DNA from: Rapana venosa
Lineage: Eukaryota > Mollusca > Gastropoda > Neogastropoda > Muricidae
Length of the DNA: 64,000 nucleotides
Direction of reading: 5' to 3'
NCBI GenBank assembly: GCA_028751875.1
Contig: CM054165.1
Location: 30,722,654-30,786,653 of the forward strand
Made by a program: the position numbers and the translations under genes. Under the pieces are notes generated by a model. The model did no database searches. It saw only the letters and a list, made by a program, of their open reading frames with translations, and was not told the origin of the DNA. Every line of letters starts with the position of its first letter. The first letter of the stretch is position 1. Positions 54,351 to 64,000 of this stretch are shown here, in pieces.

Positions 54351-55342
54351 ATGGTTGCCAAACTCTCTAAGGATCTACTACACACCAAAAGGGTACTGGG
54401 AAAGGACAGACATTGCGATTAATAAAACTGAGCATTGCAGCAGGAGTAAGTTCCGAAGTAGCAAAGAAGTGGCTTGTCTAAACTAGCATATGGCAGATCT
54501 ATTACCTGCACCAAGGCGCATTATAAGACCCTCCTTCATCAACATGAAGCCAAAATGATACTCACCAAATAGACCCTTTATACTACCCCATGGACACAAT
54601 CAGAAGGGAAAGAGGTTTAAGTATGACTTCTTACTGTAGTGTGTGGATCGTAGTTCTAGGTATAAAGATGCTGAGCCCCTTACTGAAAAGAGTGACACCG
54701 CAACTGCAGTTGCTTTGCAAGAAAATCTATAGTCGGGGCTCCATTAAAATATCCCAGACTTATTCAGTGCGATGATGGAAAAGAGTTTAAAGTGAGCATT
54801 TAATCAGATGTGTACTAAAGCATGGTGTAGCTTATAAAAAGAGGTTTACCAGGCAACCAAGATCTCAAGCACTGTTTTGAAAGTTTTAACAAGCTGGTTA
54901 GAAGAAAAGAAAAGATCTTTGCATATCAGTTCCGCCAGAAATCAAGATCCCGGCACTCAAGAATTAACAGGAGTGGTAAGTAAGACTGCTGCAGTTTTGA
55001 GAGCAATGAACTCTGAAGATAACTAAAGCCACAGGGTTTTTAATTATAAACCTGTGGAGCTATCATAGGCAAAACTATACAGCAGCACAACCCAAACAAC
55101 TCCTTCTAAGCAACCCACTAATACCTGTGGGACGAAACTGAGATATCTGTTGCTCTGGAGAAGCTGAAGCAGCGGGACAGTCACAAACGAGCAAAAGATC
55201 CCTTCTGGAGCATAGACACTTTTGAAATAAAAAGTTGTGGAAATGGATCCTCCTATTATTATTTGTCATACCTGCGCCAAGGGCTTTTGTTTAGAGAGGA
55301 ACTGCAGTCAGTGCCACCTAAATACTGTCCCGCGTCAGTAAT
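54351..55342 (+). pseudogene. Integrase pseudogene
   Basis: Pieces in order match the integrase of Polinton 1: MVAKLSKDLLHTKRVLGK, YPRLIQCDDGKEFK (second catalytic Asp retained), IKRGLPGNQ, and RAKDPFWSIDTFEIK with SYYYLSYLR. Multiple stops. Inactive. Confidence 0.85.
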
Positions 55343-55685
55343 GTAAGGCTACTATTTCACAGAAGTAAGTGACTGTATGGTCTCATCTAACTGTTTTTTG
55401 TTACTACAATTTAAGGGTACAATCTTTGATAATCTGAAGTGGGTTGGACACTCTCTCTCATACTAAACAACTCCTAGAATATTATTTAGCACCTCTTCTT
55501 TTGTAACATGATAAAGTTTTATTTCTACCTGCTCACAAGTGTTCTTAGAATGTCAGCACTGTAAAGCAGAGACGAGGCATTGTCCACTACCATAGTCAAT
55601 TTGATAAAGAGTAAACAATCCATTGTGAGTCTCAATCAAGATTTTTTTAACTCGTATATAAATGTTAAAAAAAAATTAATTAATT
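55343..55685. other. Between integrase and polymerase pseudogenes, nothing firm
   Basis: The position corresponds to the small gene at 40091-40434, but I cannot see convincing similarity. Confidence 0.35.
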
Positions 55686-57573
55686 ACTTTGTTCTCCATG
55701 TGTCCAATGTGCGTATGAGTGCTCTGGTGAAGAATTAGATTCGTTTTGTGTCTCTGCGTATCAATGTTTTTTCTAACCACAGTTGTAATTGATTTGGTGC
55801 AGGGCTTGAGAAGAGCTTTGGGTTGTCATGATGAAAATACTCTACCTTCAAAGAGAGCTCTTTGTAGGTTTTCATGACTGATGCTTGTTTTTGACCACCT
55901 GTTTTGCAACACATTTTGCCTTTTTTATGACACCTGTCTGGCTTGCAACGCTATTCATCCTGGGCTTAACCAACATATTCTTTGATAATAGTGCCGTTCA
56001 TCTCATCCTTCATCTTACCAATTAACTTTTTTGTTTACTGTTGGAATGCAAGGGACTGTCTTTTGGATAATCACAGGTGTCTTTCCATGACTCTGATCCA
56101 GCGCTTCGTCCTCTACAAGGTCTTTGTTATATCTATATGTGGGTATGTCTAGGATGAATATAAGGGGAAAGTCTGTGTCTGTGGTACAAGACCCATTACA
56201 GCAGGATATTTAGCCTTGAAAGTAATCATTCAAGAACTCCAGCATCAACAGCTTTGACAGCTCCGCACACTAAACCCATTGAATATGGTTTGGTCTCGTT
56301 TAACCTGCAACTGCTTCATCATGATGCCATACAGACTGTCATGGAAATTGCCTGTCGTCTTGATAGCTTGGCCTTTGATGTTAGCTTTATGGCTTCGTTT
56401 TCTTTTCTTTGTGAATAATATAACATCTTTTCTTTTGTGTGGTTCTCCATTGTTTTACCAAAGCAGCTGTTATTCATGAGCTTGAAGTAAATCCTTTTCT
56501 GATGCATCCGTTGCCTTCCATTCTCAGATCAGTGTTCTTTATGATGTATGGTTTCATGAATTGCTCTGGTTCAAACACAATGTATACGATGAACAGCAGT
56601 AAGAATTAAACCATGCCTTAGGTAGAACTGTAGCAAGTCTGTTGTTGAAAACATACTTGCTCTTGTCATTTAAGTTTGGTACTAGCTTTGGTGGTTCTTT
56701 TGGAGATGTTTAGGAGCCTTTCTGCAAGCCATTGGGTAGTCATTGTGCGCATCATGTGTTCATGGGATAGACTAAATCTACTCCTTAGTTCCCAACCTAG
56801 TGCTTGATCATGGCACCATTTTGTGGACAACGCTTTTAGAACCTCATCAAACGGCAAAAGGACCATTAAAACAACTGAAAGTTTCTTTGTGGTAGTGACT
56901 GACACATCGGGGGACCATCCATACAGATTGTTTGCGTCCAAAAGTACAAGATGTAGTTAGAAGCTTTGCTAGGATCATAGTTTTCTAAATATTTGTTGTT
57001 TTGCTTTACAGTAATTGTGCCGATGCACTTACTGATGCCACCACACAGACCATCCTCAATCATTTGGGCATTGGAGGTCAGACAACAGTCAATCTGCACA
57101 CCAGTAAACTTCAAGAAGCATCCAAGACTATTCCCGGTGCTGTGATATAATGTGATGGGTACTAGGCCATAATGTTTCATGCCGGTCTTTCTGTAGTTCT
57201 ACAAAGACATCAGCAAGCGAACATGCATCAGCAAGTGATACTGATCTTGGTAATCACCATCGTCCGACACTGCATTTTTGCCATGCCATATGAGCATGGC
57301 TGATAGTCATCATCACTGATTCCTTTGACTGTCAATCTGCTGAAGATGCTTCTTTTGGTAGGCACGCTCTTCTTCATCAAGCTTTCCCATGAGTGCATGT
57401 ACTCATAAGGATAGACGCCTTTTCGCACGAGCTTTGTGTTGAAGTATTTTTCTGTAATTGAGCAAGTACTCATTGGATGAATGGACAAGGACTCTAGAGA
57501 TCCCATCAGTATGTGTTGTGCAGAATCAAAGAAGGATAAGCTATTTAAGTGTAAAAGTCAGGTACTTTATGAT

Positions 57574-57627
<54 letters not shown>

Positions 57628-59190
57628 GGGGGGGGTGGATCGGTGTTGCAATGCAAGTAAGCCTATATACTCATCAGTCACTGCCTGCATTAATTAGTGG
57701 TGTGTAGTCGTAAACTCTTAGATTGTGGAAGAAGACTGGGCAGCTTCCATGTTTTGGGGATCTATTTTAGTTGTAGATTACACTTACTATGTGCTGCTCC
57801 ACGAAACTTTCCACCTATATGTGGTCATGATCTCTGACTGTGTGAGTGTCTGCCAACTGTCGGTGTTAATTAATTACCACAAATCCAGCAATGTGTTGCA
57901 GAGGCTACTGTTCCTGGTCTTCTTCTGTCATAATGATATCTTGTAGGTTTAGCTGTTGAGAGTGTGGTATGATTCGCTTTCAAGTGTTCAAGAAAAAGCT
58001 TCAGCCGGTTGGTCCTCTATACAAAACTGGCTCTGAAGTGTGCACCATCTGATCTAACAACAAAACAAAAGCAAATGAACAGAACTTGATGATTTCTGAG
58101 TAAGACTGTTTTAGGCATTTGATCCCTGTGTGGCCTTGGTTTGGCACATATTTGATAGACTCAAAGTCAGCATACACTACTAGGACTTCTTTTGTAGCTT
58201 CTTTATGTTTTTGAAAGTAACATTGCTTCTGCTTTGGTATTACAAGTTCAGAAGATTGCTTTCGGTCTCACTCTTACAATGTTTTCTGTGTTTGTCTGCT
58301 GCTGTAAAGATGTAATTGAACCATGCATCGTCTTGCAAACTCTTGTTTGTGCTGATGTTTTGTTGTCTGGCAAATAAGGTCTATTCATTGCTCTAATGAG
58401 TAGATATAATGATAACTGGTTTCATTACTCACTGCAAGAGGTCTACATGGTTCTTATCAGGATTATCCTTTTGTTGGGAGGACCTTTTTGAGATCCTAGT
58501 GGTCTTACCAGTTGGGTCATGGGGGACCTCACATCTTCCAGGGTTGTACACATTCACAATGACTGGGTGGGTTTAGTTTCCTCAAACTTGTCAATGCTCC
58601 TATATACAGCCCACGAAAGTCAATGCCGGGTAAAGACAAGCTTGTTACGATGTCATGATAGTTTCGAAACTCTCTCTGCATTCTTTGTTTACATGAAACA
58701 GCCTAGGCCAGCACCACACCACATAAATCACTTATCAATCTTTGTTCTGAATGTTCAAGCACAAGCTCGTTTTGCTACACATTCTGGGTGAGTAGGGGGA
58801 ATGTAACTTCTTACAACAATGGGATGAAACTTTGTTTGCTTTAGTTCTATGCGAAGAACCCTTACCAACTGTCCATCCTGATCCCCTCATTCTTGCTGTT
58901 TCTGCACAATTGTCGTAAGTTAGCGCATATTCATCTGCCAATGTTGTGTTGAGTCTTCAAAGGTGTTCAGTGCTTGTTGTGGTTGTTGACACATGGAACA
59001 GTTAATTCTTCATTTTGTTTGCTGTGTTGTATTGGTATTTCAGCAACAACTGCTCCTTTATGGTGGATCTATGTTTAGGTTGTCTGGTATTTGTGCGATT
59101 GCATCTTGAAGGCTTTGTACCACGTTTTGTGGTTGTGTAACATTTGCTCTATTGTCTGAAACACTTTGGTTCAATTACTGAGCTCAACTA
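55686..59190 (-). pseudogene. Protein-primed DNA polymerase B pseudogene
   Basis: Recognisable blocks on the minus strand, C- to N-terminal: LMNNSCFGKTMEN (56450-56500), DANNLYGW (~56930), KFTGVQIDCCL (~57110), ITEKYFNTKLVRKGVYPYEY (~57440), RIELKQTKFHP (~58810). Dozens of frame changes and stops, and a long G run at 57574-57626 that is probably artefactual. It corresponds to 36714-40052. Confidence 0.88.
57574..57626. repeat. Long poly-G tract
   Basis: More than 50 consecutive G interrupt the polymerase pseudogene. This is implausible as stable DNA without interruptions, and a sequencing or consensus artefact is likely. Confidence 0.7.
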
Positions 59191-59234
59191 AATCTCTAAT
59201 CATATAGTAAGAAAAAATAAATTAATTAATTAAT

Positions 59235-59970
59235 TAAATTTGCATTCTGTTTTGTTTTTGTTTTGCTACGGTATGAAGCAGTGAATCTACCACAGTAATT
59301 CTTTAGCTCCTTAATAGAGTACTCAGCTGTTTGTACTGTCCAAGCCAAGCAGATACCCTTTTTTATAATATTCCTTTTTTATTGAGTCAATGTCCACAGG
59401 CATAGCTTTGTTGTTTGTTTGTTCTGCGAGGTCGAACTTTTGACGCTTGTAGTCATCGTATTCATCCTGAAGGACGCTTGAATTCGCTCTTCTTGATATT
59501 GTGGAATCTGTTAGAGCTTTGCTTAATAATGTGCTGAATGAGCTTAGCTTGGCTAAATGTCAAGGCCAACCACAGCATCATGTTTTTCTAGTTTACGCAC
59601 AACCTCTTCGAAAAGACTGATGTGACAAATGAACAGGCTACTGTGTTTTTTGAACAGAGCCCAATGCTATTGATGCAGGAGCACAATTCCAGTAGCCAAG
59701 AGAGCATTGCTTGGTGTTCCTGCTGTGGCTGTTGTAGAACAGTGTTCTGTACTGTAGTAATAGAGCTCAAACACAGTAAATGCTGATCTGTAACCTAACA
59801 CCTGCATTTTGTATACTTGCTTAGTGTTGCTCAATGTCATGCTGCATCTGTGTAATGTTTGTCAAACGAAAGGTTATTAGCATTTCATTAAGAGGTCAGG
59901 ATCTGGTGCACTAGGAATTTAGGTATATTTAGAGGTCGTCATCTTCTTCTTATACTGTTTAAAAAAACGG
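59235..59970 (-). pseudogene. Homologue of the 226-residue membrane protein
   Basis: The minus strand shows LLATGI (~59690), DEYDDYKRQKFD (~59450) and DIDSIKK, matching LLATGIES, ADYDDYKWQKFE and DLESIKK in 35973-36653. Frameshifted. Confidence 0.65.
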
Positions 59971-59999
59971 TGTGTGTAATTGTTTATTGGTTTCATTCA

Positions 60000-60865
60000 G
60001 TAAGTTTGTAATTGATTGTCGGCAGTTACTAACATATGTGTAATAGGATGCTACGAGGTCATTGTGGTGTAGATTGGTGGGTTGCTAATTGTGTCAGCTG
60101 TGTGGTGGGTCTAGGAGCAAAGTTGACTTTATTACTGGAAATGTTCCCTTCAATGTCATTGTCACCGCGCTGTTTACGATGTAATAGCATAGCTAATCTG
60201 AAGGCATCAACGGTCGAGGTCTTTCCAGTTAATAGTATCCCATCCTGAACAAGAAAAGAAGCTCTGTCTTCTCTTGCAAACCAGAAACAAACACCAATGT
60301 GTTACTGGATCATCTAGAGGAAAGTATGAAGGTATCGTAGCAATGTGGTTGATGGTTTAGTCACTGAGTCTTTTCTGATGGAAGCAAGTAAGTGCCGTAT
60401 TCTGTAGATGCTATTATCTATACTTCTTTTTTTGCTGCGTCCTTGATGTGATATGCTTAATAGCTATGTTTATGGTCAGCATTTATGGCTTTACGGAAAG
60501 TTCTGTCAGGTGATAGAGAGTGTATGGACTAATAAACTCCAACTTGATCTGACAGTCGATGCTTGTTTATGTTTTGATTGTGCCATTTTTAGCTTTAAAT
60601 GTTACTTTGTAAAGTAAATCATCTGCTAATGCTTCAGCTTCAAACATTACCCAACTGTTCAAGTTTAGGAAAACCGAGTGGTTTTTTAGCTTCTTCTATT
60701 GCTGTGCGCTTGTAGTATCCATCATTTGTGTACTTCCAAAAGTCGTTAAACTTCACAATCTCCCCATCCTTCTCTTAACTTTGAACATCACCTAGATCTT
60801 TAAGCTCTATAGTTTTTTTTTTCTGGCATGGTTAGGTTGCTCTTTATTACAGGACCGCGTGTCAT
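60000..60865 (-). pseudogene. Homologue of the 284-residue Polinton protein
   Basis: Start-like MTRGPVIKSNLTMPEKKNY at about 60863 corresponds to MSHGPDQPVMRAP. The end piece TQLTQLATHQ parallels LLTELTYINLTHLD. Broken in many frames. Confidence 0.6.
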
Positions 60866-60889
60866 GGTTATGTATGTTACTATTAGTAT

Positions 60890-61620
60890 TTATATTATTT
60901 TATTTTTCTAATGTAATAGTAAATTTTTACAGTCAATGTTCTTTGTGCTGTGTCTTTGGTTGTTATACAGATGTGTTTCATGGAAGCCTTCTTGTTGCTC
61001 TTTGAATTGAAGTGTAGTAAAGCTATTGTGCCTGCATTCACAGTACATTGCCATGCTTGTGGTAGGGTTCTTGAGTAGATCAGAAGGGGATGATGAGGTC
61101 GAAGCCTCGTCACCATCTTGGTTTTGTGTCTTTGTGTTGTAATGAGTCTGGTGTACAAATAAGCAAGAGTTTTACTTCCAAGTCAAGGGGTCTTTCACCG
61201 ACATAGGTTTTGTCCTCGCCTATTATTATTACCAGCACCAAGTCTACTTCCAGGCCTCATTATAAACCGACTTATTCAATGGAGGATCGAAACAAGCTTT
61301 CTCCAAGGCGTTTGTGGCATACTTATAATTGAATAGGAGTCTGTTGAGTTACTCTTTTAGGACTAGCTGGGTGAGTATGCTGTGTACCAGTGGGACGAAA
61401 GAGCTCCTTTTCCAGTGTGCAGAGTCGTAATAACCTTCATTCCTACAAGTAAATTTTTTGGACGATCTAGTTCTAGGATCGTATTCGTTAGTATCCAGGT
61501 GCTGTGCTGTCAATGTTTATCCATGTTACTTGTTGAAGACCTTCAGCCAAAGCAACAGTTTATGTTGGACAGCGGTTGTCAAAGGAATGGATAGGTTTAA
61601 CAGGAACACCTGATTGGTTG
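60890..61620 (-). pseudogene. Penton-like protein pseudogene
   Basis: Located where the penton-like gene should be. Segments near 61150 (LAYLYTRLITTQ) and the C-terminal TVKIYYYIRKIK parallel the YVCLDQLS and FYVVLEIK parts of 34378-35077. Weak and frameshifted. Confidence 0.5.
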
Positions 61621-61679
61621 TTTGTAGTGTTATAAACATTTTATATACGTATAGAATAATAATGTTATAATTTTAATAA

Positions 61680-62960
61680 AGATGCAAAATTCGAGCTGGT
61701 CTCACTATAACCAAAGACTAGGTTTTTTAATAAGCTAGATGTTGCTGTGTCAGAGACATTGATATTCGAAGTAAAGGTTCCAAACACTGAAATCCATACT
61801 TAATCCCCCAGATTTAAGTTGATGCTACTGCGAGGAGCATGGTTGTTCTAATCCTATACAGTTCTATCAAAAACCACAACTTAAACTTTGCTATCCACTG
61901 TGCAACTACGGGCTTGTGGTTTTGTATTCATATGCTGAACCCACATGAACCATCCAAAACCAGTTAGTAAAGGTGTGTAAGGTTTCATGTGTACGTTCAG
62001 TTCAGGCGTGTGCGATTTGAGCTGCAGCGGTCCCCATGCCCACTGTAGTAGTAACTTCAATCCCTGTAATTGTAGGGATTATCATGAAGGCGTTGAGAGG
62101 CGTGCAATGAGTTTTATTATAGATTCTAAGACTGCATTCAGACAAATCATGGGTCTAAAATCTTGGCATGGTACTCTGTATTTGTGGGTGTGAACAGGAG
62201 TATTAACTATGACTGGTGGCCTGCCAATTACATAGTTCTCATCGTGGTGGCAAGGTTTGTTATTGGGTCATTTATAAGTGGGAGCAATTTGAACATGTAT
62301 GCTTGGACGTACGTTTATTCGTGATTAAGTTGTGTTGGGTTTACAAGACCTGGATTAGAGAGGATTATGACTCTGTTCGTACCTATGATGTGGTGCTGCT
62401 CTGGTGCACAGCACAGACAAGATCAAGTATTATTGGTGGCACTGGGTTTTGGATGCAACAGAATAGTTTCTAAGCAAATCTTGAAGACCAGTATTAACTC
62501 GGCCGATGACCTACCATCAAGCATCAAGCATTATCAAGATGTTCTTCACTATGCACGGTCTAAGGTAGACTTTGCTATAGGACATGGTTTATATATGTTG
62601 CCTTCCAACATGCAGTTACAAATAGGAACAATTACAAACTACAACAACAATATTATTATTGCTGGAGATGATGTGCAGCTTGGAAAAAATGAAAGTGTAA
62701 ACAATACACCATCAGTAGTAGTAGTAAGTCCGACACAAGAAACAAGTGTAGTAAGTCCGACACAAGAAACAAGTGTAGTAAGTCCGACACAGGGAAAGAA
62801 ATACTACCACCTCAGAGCAAAGAAAAAAAACAATAATTATTCCCCTTGTAAGAAACAGTCACTATGATGAAATAACTGCTTTAACAAGTATACTTGTTTT
62901 AAGCGGCCTTGCTTATCTTTATTTTAGAAAGAAGAAAACCAACAACTAAAACCAGTAACG
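61680..62960 (+). pseudogene. Homologue of the conserved structural protein with membrane anchor
   Basis: LNFAIHCATTG (~61880), TAFRQIM and GTLYLW (~62130-62190), then a clean stretch SSIKHYQDVLHYARSKVDFA and LQIGTITNYNNNIIIAGDD (~62515-62680). A frame change follows, and the anchor ILVLSGLAYLYFRKKKT ends at about 62950. It matches 33155-34322. It includes a threefold 24-bp repeat (62722-62793). Confidence 0.8.
62722..62793 (+). repeat. 24-bp coding repeat, three copies
   Basis: GTAGTAAGTCCGACACAAGA-type unit encodes VVSPTQETS three times near the C-terminus of the structural protein. Near-identical copies imply recent slippage. Confidence 0.85.
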
Positions 62961-64000
62961 CCCATAAATGCTCTGCCATAAATCCCACAACTTTTCCTGC
63001 TGTTGATAATAGCCAGCTAACAACAGAACCAATTATACCAGGAAGTGCATCGCCAACTTTGTAGGCTAATTTTTTTAATAGGTCAGCTAAGTGGCTGTTT
63101 TGTTTCCTAACCCAGGCTGTGCCTGTGGGTGCGGAAGGTGATGGTGGTGGTGGTGGCGGAAGTGTGCTTCCTGTCAGTGCATACACAAGTTGTGCTAATA
63201 GCGAAACCCAATTGCTGTAATTATACTGGACATGTGTTATGCCTGCTCGCGAAACAGTTGTAAGGATGCTTTCCGCTAGTGTACTGTTTTCATAAAGAAT
63301 TCGGTGGGGATTGTTTCTTGTATTCTGTAACCTGAGATTGTAGTTGTTGGTTCTGTTATTGGTTAAGACCTCTAATCTTGCTTGGCGTTCATCTTTGCAG
63401 TTTTTTTAGTACGTCTGTGTGATTCTTTCTTTTAACTCTCTTGGTCAAGATTTGATCTCTGCTATCTGCTGCTTTTTCTTTTCTGTTCTATTGCGTGATG
63501 AGTCTACATCACTAGCTTTGGCTAAATTATTTATAGTTCGCCTTTATACTCTGAGTGCTTGTTTGAGATCCCATTATTTTCTCGAATGTGTAGGTTGATC
63601 CTTTATGTTTTCAGTGCTGTGTCTTCGTTGCCTTGTTCGAAGCTAGTTTCCACTCTAGGAATTTTTCAGTTGTTGTGTTTGCCAACTGGTGCTAGGTCTT
63701 CAAGTGGTAAGACTTTCAATATTTGTTGGTAGGTTTTGTTCAGCATTTTGTAGTTTGTGCTACAGCTTCGTAGGCAGTCGGTTAGTAGTCAGTGCATCAC
63801 TAATAGCAAGTTTTCTCTGCATAGCAACACTTAGTCTCTGCTTGAGTGTATTTTTTGCTAAAAACTGATGGGGGTTATTTTTCTTTGTTAATAAAACCTT
63901 TTGTCCTGTGTCAGTTACAGCATACAGATTGTCTTTGTTGTCCATATCATAGTCAGTATGGTCTAGTACTTCTGGCGTTGGTTGTCCCAAACTTGTGTGA
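62899..64000 (-). pseudogene. Homologue of the coiled-coil structural protein (runs off window)
   Basis: The C-terminal 95 residues are clean (LPGIIGSVVSWLLSTAGKVV, GFMAEHLWALLVLVVGFLLS) and show what the frameshifted tail of the Polinton 1 gene should look like. The N-terminal piece MGQPTPEVLDHTDYDMDN at 63990 matches IGQDPPEVFDPNDF. The middle is broken. It overlaps the convergent gene by about 60 bp, as in Polinton 1. Confidence 0.8.

Larger units (their letters stand above)
52370..64000 (-). mobile_element. Second Polinton (Polinton 2), decayed, inverted, runs off window
   Basis: Pseudogene homologues of most genes of Polinton 1 occur in mirrored order: integrase unit on the + strand, polymerase and penton-side genes on the minus strand, structural gene on +, coiled-coil gene on minus. 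Stops and frameshifts are dense. Capsid, ATPase and right terminus would lie past 64000. It is a different, older family member, since nucleotide identity to Polinton 1 is low although the proteins match. Confidence 0.88.

Overview
This is eukaryotic, repeat-dense, intron-bearing DNA, most likely from a gastropod mollusc. Three things point that way. The one clear host gene (46923-49002, minus strand) has the LDL-receptor class A / leucine-rich-repeat / 7TM layout of the molluscan GRL101-type receptors. The SINEs carry the conserved core (hallmark text CGGTTTATxGTCTCATCC) that is widespread in molluscs. The mobile elements are of metazoan type. The consensus quality is poor: there are long homopolymers, a 500-base N gap (49024-49523), and single-base indels even inside the otherwise intact receptor gene. 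Many frameshifts may therefore be sequencing errors rather than decay.

Layout. 171-4021: a gag-only LTR retrotransposon on the minus strand. 4.0-20.6 kb: microsatellites, minisatellites and many SINE copies (two tRNA-headed families and one chimeric tRNA/5S-rRNA family), with no host gene recognised. 20.6-28.9 kb: pieces of at least four non-LTR retrotransposons (an ORF1 with a 2A-like peptide, a reverse transcriptase, and two RNase H-end remnants, one with a twin-priming inversion), a 37-bp satellite and a MITE-like element. 29365-44647: a complete Polinton/Maverick, 15,283 bp long, with 1.0-1.2 kb terminal inverted repeats and a 5-bp target duplication. 44.6-49.0 kb: host sequence with the receptor gene and a decayed fragment of a related gene. 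49.5-52.2 kb: an inverted copy of 10.1-13.8 kb. 52.4 kb to the window end: a second, heavily decayed Polinton in the opposite orientation, running off the right edge.

The first Polinton is the centrepiece. It encodes protein-primed DNA polymerase B, a retroviral-type integrase, a double jelly-roll major capsid protein, a penton-like minor capsid protein, several structural or membrane proteins, and a packaging ATPase. The polymerase would replicate the linear element from its termini, the integrase would insert it, and the capsid proteins plus ATPase would form a virion. I find no maturation protease. The ATPase is split: its Walker A/B half is at the left end and its C-terminal half at the right end, with the last codons of both inside the inverted repeats. 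The outermost tip of each inverted repeat also carries a ~46-bp near-copy of the element's own structural gene at 33469-33514. The second Polinton keeps the same gene set but has one three-gene block inverted.
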